This document shows positions 61,111 to 64,000 of a DNA stretch of 64,000 nt, one piece after another. Made by a program: the position numbers and the translations under genes. Under the pieces are notes generated by a model. That model did not search any database and was not told the origin of the DNA. It worked only from the letters and a program-made list of their open reading frames with translations. Source of the DNA: DAOTXS01 sp034433515 (GTDB lineage: Bacteria > Chloroflexota > Anaerolineae > UBA4142); the NCBI GenBank assembly GCA_034433515.1, contig DAOUAL010000021.1:1-64000 (forward strand). The letters are read 5' to 3'. How positions within the stretch are numbered: the first letter of the stretch is position 1; each line of letters starts with the position of its first letter.

Positions 61111-62196
61111 TTATTTCCCGCGAATGAATTCTTCTACCATCTCGCGCGCTTGATCATCCGGGAATTGCTTGGGCGGCGATTTCATAAAGTATGAACTCGG
61201 CGCCACCAGCGCGCCCTTCAGTCCGCGATCCAACGCAATTTTGGCACAGCGCACGGCATCAATCACCACGCCGGCACTGTTCGGCGAATCCCACACTTCG
61301 AGTTTCAATTCCAAATTGAGTGGCACATCACCAAACGTCGTCCCTTCCATTCGAATGTAACACCACTTGCGATCGGTCAGCCACGGCACATAATCACTGG
61401 GACCGACGTGCACATTCTCCGCCGGCAACTCGTGCCCCAGCATCGAAGTAACCGCATTCGTCTTGGAAATCTTTTTCGATTCGAGCCGCTCGCGTTCCAG
61501 CATATTCAAGAAATCGGTGTTGCCACCAAAGTTGAGTTGATACGTTCGATCCAAGCGCACGCCGCGATCTTCGAACAAGCGCGTCAGAACGCGATGCGTG
61601 ATCGTCGCGCCCACCTGCGATTTGATGTCATCGCCGATGATGGGCAAGCCACGTTCCTCAAATCGTTTCTGCCAATATTTTTCTTTGGCGATAAATACCG
61701 GGATACAGTTCACCATCGCACAGCCCGCATCCAACACCTGCTCCACGTACCACTTGGTTGCTTCTTCCGAGCCGACCGGCAAATAGTTGATGACCACATC
61801 GGCTTTGGTGGCTTTCAAGATGCCCACCACATCATCCGTGGGACCCGGTGCTTTTTCGATCACCTGGGACAGATACTTGCCCAGCCCATCGTGCGTCATT
61901 CCGCGATGCACCTTGACGCCCAGTTTCGGCACATCGGTAAACTTGTAGGTGTTGTTCGGCGCGGTAAAGATCGCTTCGGCAACATCCTTGCCTACCTTGT
62001 TCTTGTCAATGTCAAAGGCAGCAACGATTTCAATATCGCCCACATGATACCCGCCCAAATTCACGTGCATCAAGCCGGGCACTTGGGTATCCACCGGCGC
62101 ATCTTGATAGTAATGAATCCCTTGCACAAAACTACTGGCGCAGTTTCCCACCCCAATGATGGCAACGCGCACCTTACGACTTTTTGCTTTTGGCAC
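61111..62196 (-). CDS. ino1: myo-inositol-1-phosphate synthase
   Basis: It isomerises glucose-6-phosphate to inositol-3-phosphate using NAD, feeding inositol lipids or inositol-derived solutes. The 361-residue protein is the shorter prokaryotic type: VRVAIIGVGNCASSFVQG at the N-terminus, VINYLPVGSEEATKWY, GDDIKSQVGATITHRVLTRL, NFGGNTDFLNM and LNLELKLEVWDSPNSAGV. A GGAGG-type site lies before the ATG, and a strong terminator follows. Confidence 0.95.
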   Translation of the reverse strand: MPKAKSRKVRVAIIGVGNCASSFVQGIHYYQDAPVDTQVPGLMHVNLGGYHVGDIEIVAAFDIDKNKVGKDVAEAIFTAPNNTYKFTDVPKLGVKVHRGMTHDGLGKYLSQVIEKAPGPTDDVVGILKATKADVVINYLPVGSEEATKWYVEQVLDAGCAMVNCIPVFIAKEKYWQKRFEERGLPIIGDDIKSQVGATITHRVLTRLFEDRGVRLDRTYQLNFGGNTDFLNMLERERLESKKISKTNAVTSMLGHELPAENVHVGPSDYVPWLTDRKWCYIRMEGTTFGDVPLNLELKLEVWDSPNSAGVVIDAVRCAKIALDRGLKGALVAPSSYFMKSPPKQFPDDQAREMVEEFIRGK

Positions 62197-62278
62197 AAAT
62201 CCCTCCTAGGTTTTTATTGCTGATGATCGTGCTGATACTTGATGATTAAAACCCCGAACCTCACCTCGCGTTGCAGAA

Positions 62279-63268
62279 TTAGGCGCGCGCCCATTTTTGC
62301 AAACGATCGTTGGGGGTGATGCCGGGGATGCGCCCGCGTTTGGCAATCGGCTTGCCTTCGATTTCTTTGAGATCGCCGGTAAAGTCAATCGGCGGGGCGC
62401 CGCTGATCGCACTCCCCACGCCATAGCCATCCACCGGCGCGCCTTCGCGTTTGAACAATTCGATCCGTTCGAGGTCCACGCCGCCGCTCACAAAAATTTT
62501 CACGCGTGGGAATCCGGCTTGATCGAGGCGCGCCCGAACTTCTTTGACCAGATCAGGGGTTACGCGCCCGCGTTCCGCTGGCGTATCCAGCCGAACGCCC
62601 CACAGATGATCGCCCAACGCTTGCGCCACGCGAATCGCTTCTTCCGCTTCATCGCGAAACGTGTCCACAAGCGCAATACGACTCACGTCGGGCGGCATCC
62701 ATTTATCGAAGGCTTGCACCGCGCGTACCGTATCGCCAAAGATGAGGATCATGGCATGCGGCATGGTGCCGGCCGGTTGTTTGCCAGCCAGTCGCGCACC
62801 CGCTGGCGTGGCGCACGTGCTACATCCACCGATGATCGCGGCATACTCCATTTGCGCCGCAACGTTGGGATGGACGTGGCGTGCCCCAAACGAAATAACC
62901 GGGATAGGATGCGCGGCTTGGACGATGCGATGCGCCGCCGTTGCCCAGCCGCTTTGCGAGGCAAGGATTCCCAGGATCGCCGTCTCGTATAAACCGAACG
63001 TCGAGTACGGCGCACGAATGCGCAACACGATTTCCTTGGCGCGCATCGGTGCCCCTTCCGCGAGCATCCAAACTTGCGCATCGTGCGGAAGCACTGCCGC
63101 CAACAATCGTGTTACTTCGTTGATGCCGCACAGGATTCCATCACGCGATGGAAAAATTTCCATCGTTACCACCGGGTCGAGTCCTTCGCGGTGCAAAATC
63201 TCGCGCGTGCGATGAAAGTACAGGTCGGCGGTGTCGCCGATGAGAATTGCGTCTGCAATGTTCGGCAT
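62279..63268 (-). CDS. nicotinate phosphoribosyltransferase
   Basis: The enzyme converts nicotinate and PRPP to nicotinate mononucleotide for NAD salvage. The 329-residue protein is the short family type: DLYFHRTREILHREGLD, RAPYSTFGLYETAILGILA, ISFGARHVHPNVA, MPHAMILIFGDTVRAVQAFD and IFVSGGVDLERIELF. I placed the start at ATG 63268, after GAGG. It follows the nicotinamidase gene by five bases, so product and substrate are coupled. Confidence 0.9.
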   Translation of the reverse strand: MPNIADAILIGDTADLYFHRTREILHREGLDPVVTMEIFPSRDGILCGINEVTRLLAAVLPHDAQVWMLAEGAPMRAKEIVLRIRAPYSTFGLYETAILGILASQSGWATAAHRIVQAAHPIPVISFGARHVHPNVAAQMEYAAIIGGCSTCATPAGARLAGKQPAGTMPHAMILIFGDTVRAVQAFDKWMPPDVSRIALVDTFRDEAEEAIRVAQALGDHLWGVRLDTPAERGRVTPDLVKEVRARLDQAGFPRVKIFVSGGVDLERIELFKREGAPVDGYGVGSAISGAPPIDFTGDLKEIEGKPIAKRGRIPGITPNDRLQKWARA

Positions 63269-63273
63269 ATTTT

Positions 63274-64000
63274 TTATCCTCGTTGAATTCCTTGCCACTG
63301 TTCAAGGGGGTCGGTGGAACGAACCACGTGCATCCCGGCTTGCGCAAAGCGTTGAAACGCCGCATCGGCTTGGTCAGTATAGTCAATCACGCCGGGCACT
63401 ACCACCGGCGAGGTACAATCTTCGAGCAGATAAACTTTATGCGCGAGCGCGGGATCGGTCGCGCGAATATCCTCGAGTAAATCCGCAATCGTCCATGCAA
63501 CACAGTGACTCTTGGCTTCGCCGGCGATAATGACCGCATCAAATTCCTTGAGCAAGTTGATGAACTTGGAACTTTTGTCCGCCAAGAGTTTGTGATCGAA
63601 ACTTGTTCTGACTTCGGGTCCCAATACCGAATAGTGTTCGGTCAGCGGAACATCGCCCTTGATGTGAAAATCGGGCCGACTGTACCGCGCAACACTGTGA
63701 AAGAACACGGCTTCTTCAAACGCCGGCACCAACGCATGTCCAATCCCACCGAGCATGGCGTGATAGGGCCAAATGGTGAGCGCGTATTTACCGCTGGCTT
63801 CAAGTTGCTGGGCATAGTATTCGAGATGGCGTTGACCATATTCGGGTGTGATGCCCAAACTAGACGCAATTGCCGGATTGAATTTCCACACGCCGTGCCG
63901 AATGTCGTCAAGTGAGATGAGGGTGTACGGGGCGGGGTGTTCGCCTTGATCGTTGATGAGATAAACGGCGTGGAAAATTTGGATGGCTTGATGCGTGTCC
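63274..64000 (-). CDS. nicotinamidase/isochorismatase-family hydrolase (5' end outside window)
   Basis: The frame is open from the window edge; at least 241 residues are visible. It reads DTHQAIQIFHAVYLINDQGE, LTIWPYHAMLGGIGHALVPA, VITAGEAKSHCVAWTIADLL-like sequence with the catalytic Cys, and VYLLEDCTSPVVVPG, matching cysteine hydrolases that convert nicotinamide to nicotinate. The catalytic Asp lies upstream of the window or near its edge. Its product is the substrate of the next gene. An internal GTG at 63891 is not the true start because homology extends beyond it. Confidence 0.85.
   Translation of the reverse strand, partial: DTHQAIQIFHAVYLINDQGEHPAPYTLISLDDIRHGVWKFNPAIASSLGITPEYGQRHLEYYAQQLEASGKYALTIWPYHAMLGGIGHALVPAFEEAVFFHSVARYSRPDFHIKGDVPLTEHYSVLGPEVRTSFDHKLLADKSSKFINLLKEFDAVIIAGEAKSHCVAWTIADLLEDIRATDPALAHKVYLLEDCTSPVVVPGVIDYTDQADAAFQRFAQAGMHVVRSTDPLEQWQGIQRG

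Overview
The window is one continuous stretch of bacterial chromosome with moderate-to-high GC. Gene content (Lon, GyrB, DUF1385, GAF/PAS histidine kinases, Ugp-like and BMP-type ABC importers, inositol-phosphate synthase, TauE/DUF1634) and consensus sigma70-type promoters (TTGACR-17-TATAMT) fit a free-living bacterium, most likely a Chloroflexota (Anaerolineae-like) relative. That assignment is inference from gene content. No phage, plasmid or CRISPR array is seen.

Layout. 1-9.3 kb (minus strand): a repeat protein, two M16 peptidases, an inserted restriction-modification pair, malate dehydrogenase, a cupin, citrate synthase and a DUF1385 protein. 9.4-13.7 kb (plus): lon, a zinc-ribbon membrane protein and an AlbA_2/ATPase regulator. 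13.7-14.5 kb: transposase and two-component fossils. 14.6-19.1 kb: a DeoR regulator and a Ugp-like sugar-phosphate importer without its ATPase. 19.7-24.4 kb: glutamate synthase large subunit in two ORFs with a small mobile repeat at the junction. 24.4-25.7 kb: a repeat and a leuB remnant. 25.7-32.3 kb (minus): a C39/TPR protein and a BMP-type importer. 32.7-34.2 kb: a DASS transporter behind an attenuator-like leader. 34.4-37.3 kb: gyrB and a membrane protein. 37.4-41.9 kb: a TetR regulator, a cysteine-less redoxin and an acyl-CoA cluster (CoA transferase, enoyl-CoA hydratase, acyl-CoA dehydrogenase). 42-45.2 kb: a histidine kinase/response regulator pair. 45.2-51.5 kb: glyA, three tRNAs without encoded CCA, a DHH-CBS-CCA-adding enzyme, a degenerate REC-GGDEF protein, DinB and a DksA-type protein. 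51.6-56.4 kb: HEAT protein, NarL-type regulator, two trypsin-like proteases, DUF1634/TauE. 56.6-64 kb: a peroxiredoxin, DUF2203, lipB, HAD phosphatase, UPF0173 hydrolase, 3-hydroxyacyl-CoA dehydrogenase, ino1, and a nicotinate phosphoribosyltransferase/nicotinamidase NAD-salvage pair.

Most notable. (1) The peroxiredoxin ORF at 56632-57117 has an in-frame TGA exactly at the peroxidatic-cysteine position, with promoter, ribosome site and intact flanking frame: a candidate selenoprotein. (2) A roughly 105-bp repeat with 17-bp terminal inverted repeats occurs eight times in two sequence subfamilies. One copy sits in frame inside a transposase remnant, one separates glutamate synthase into two ORFs and supplies the stop codon, and one has landed in the loop of a terminator hairpin. 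(3) Regulatory sites are unusually readable: a TetR operator over a perfect promoter, a palindrome at the start of the DeoR transcript, and an attenuator-like leader before the DASS transporter.
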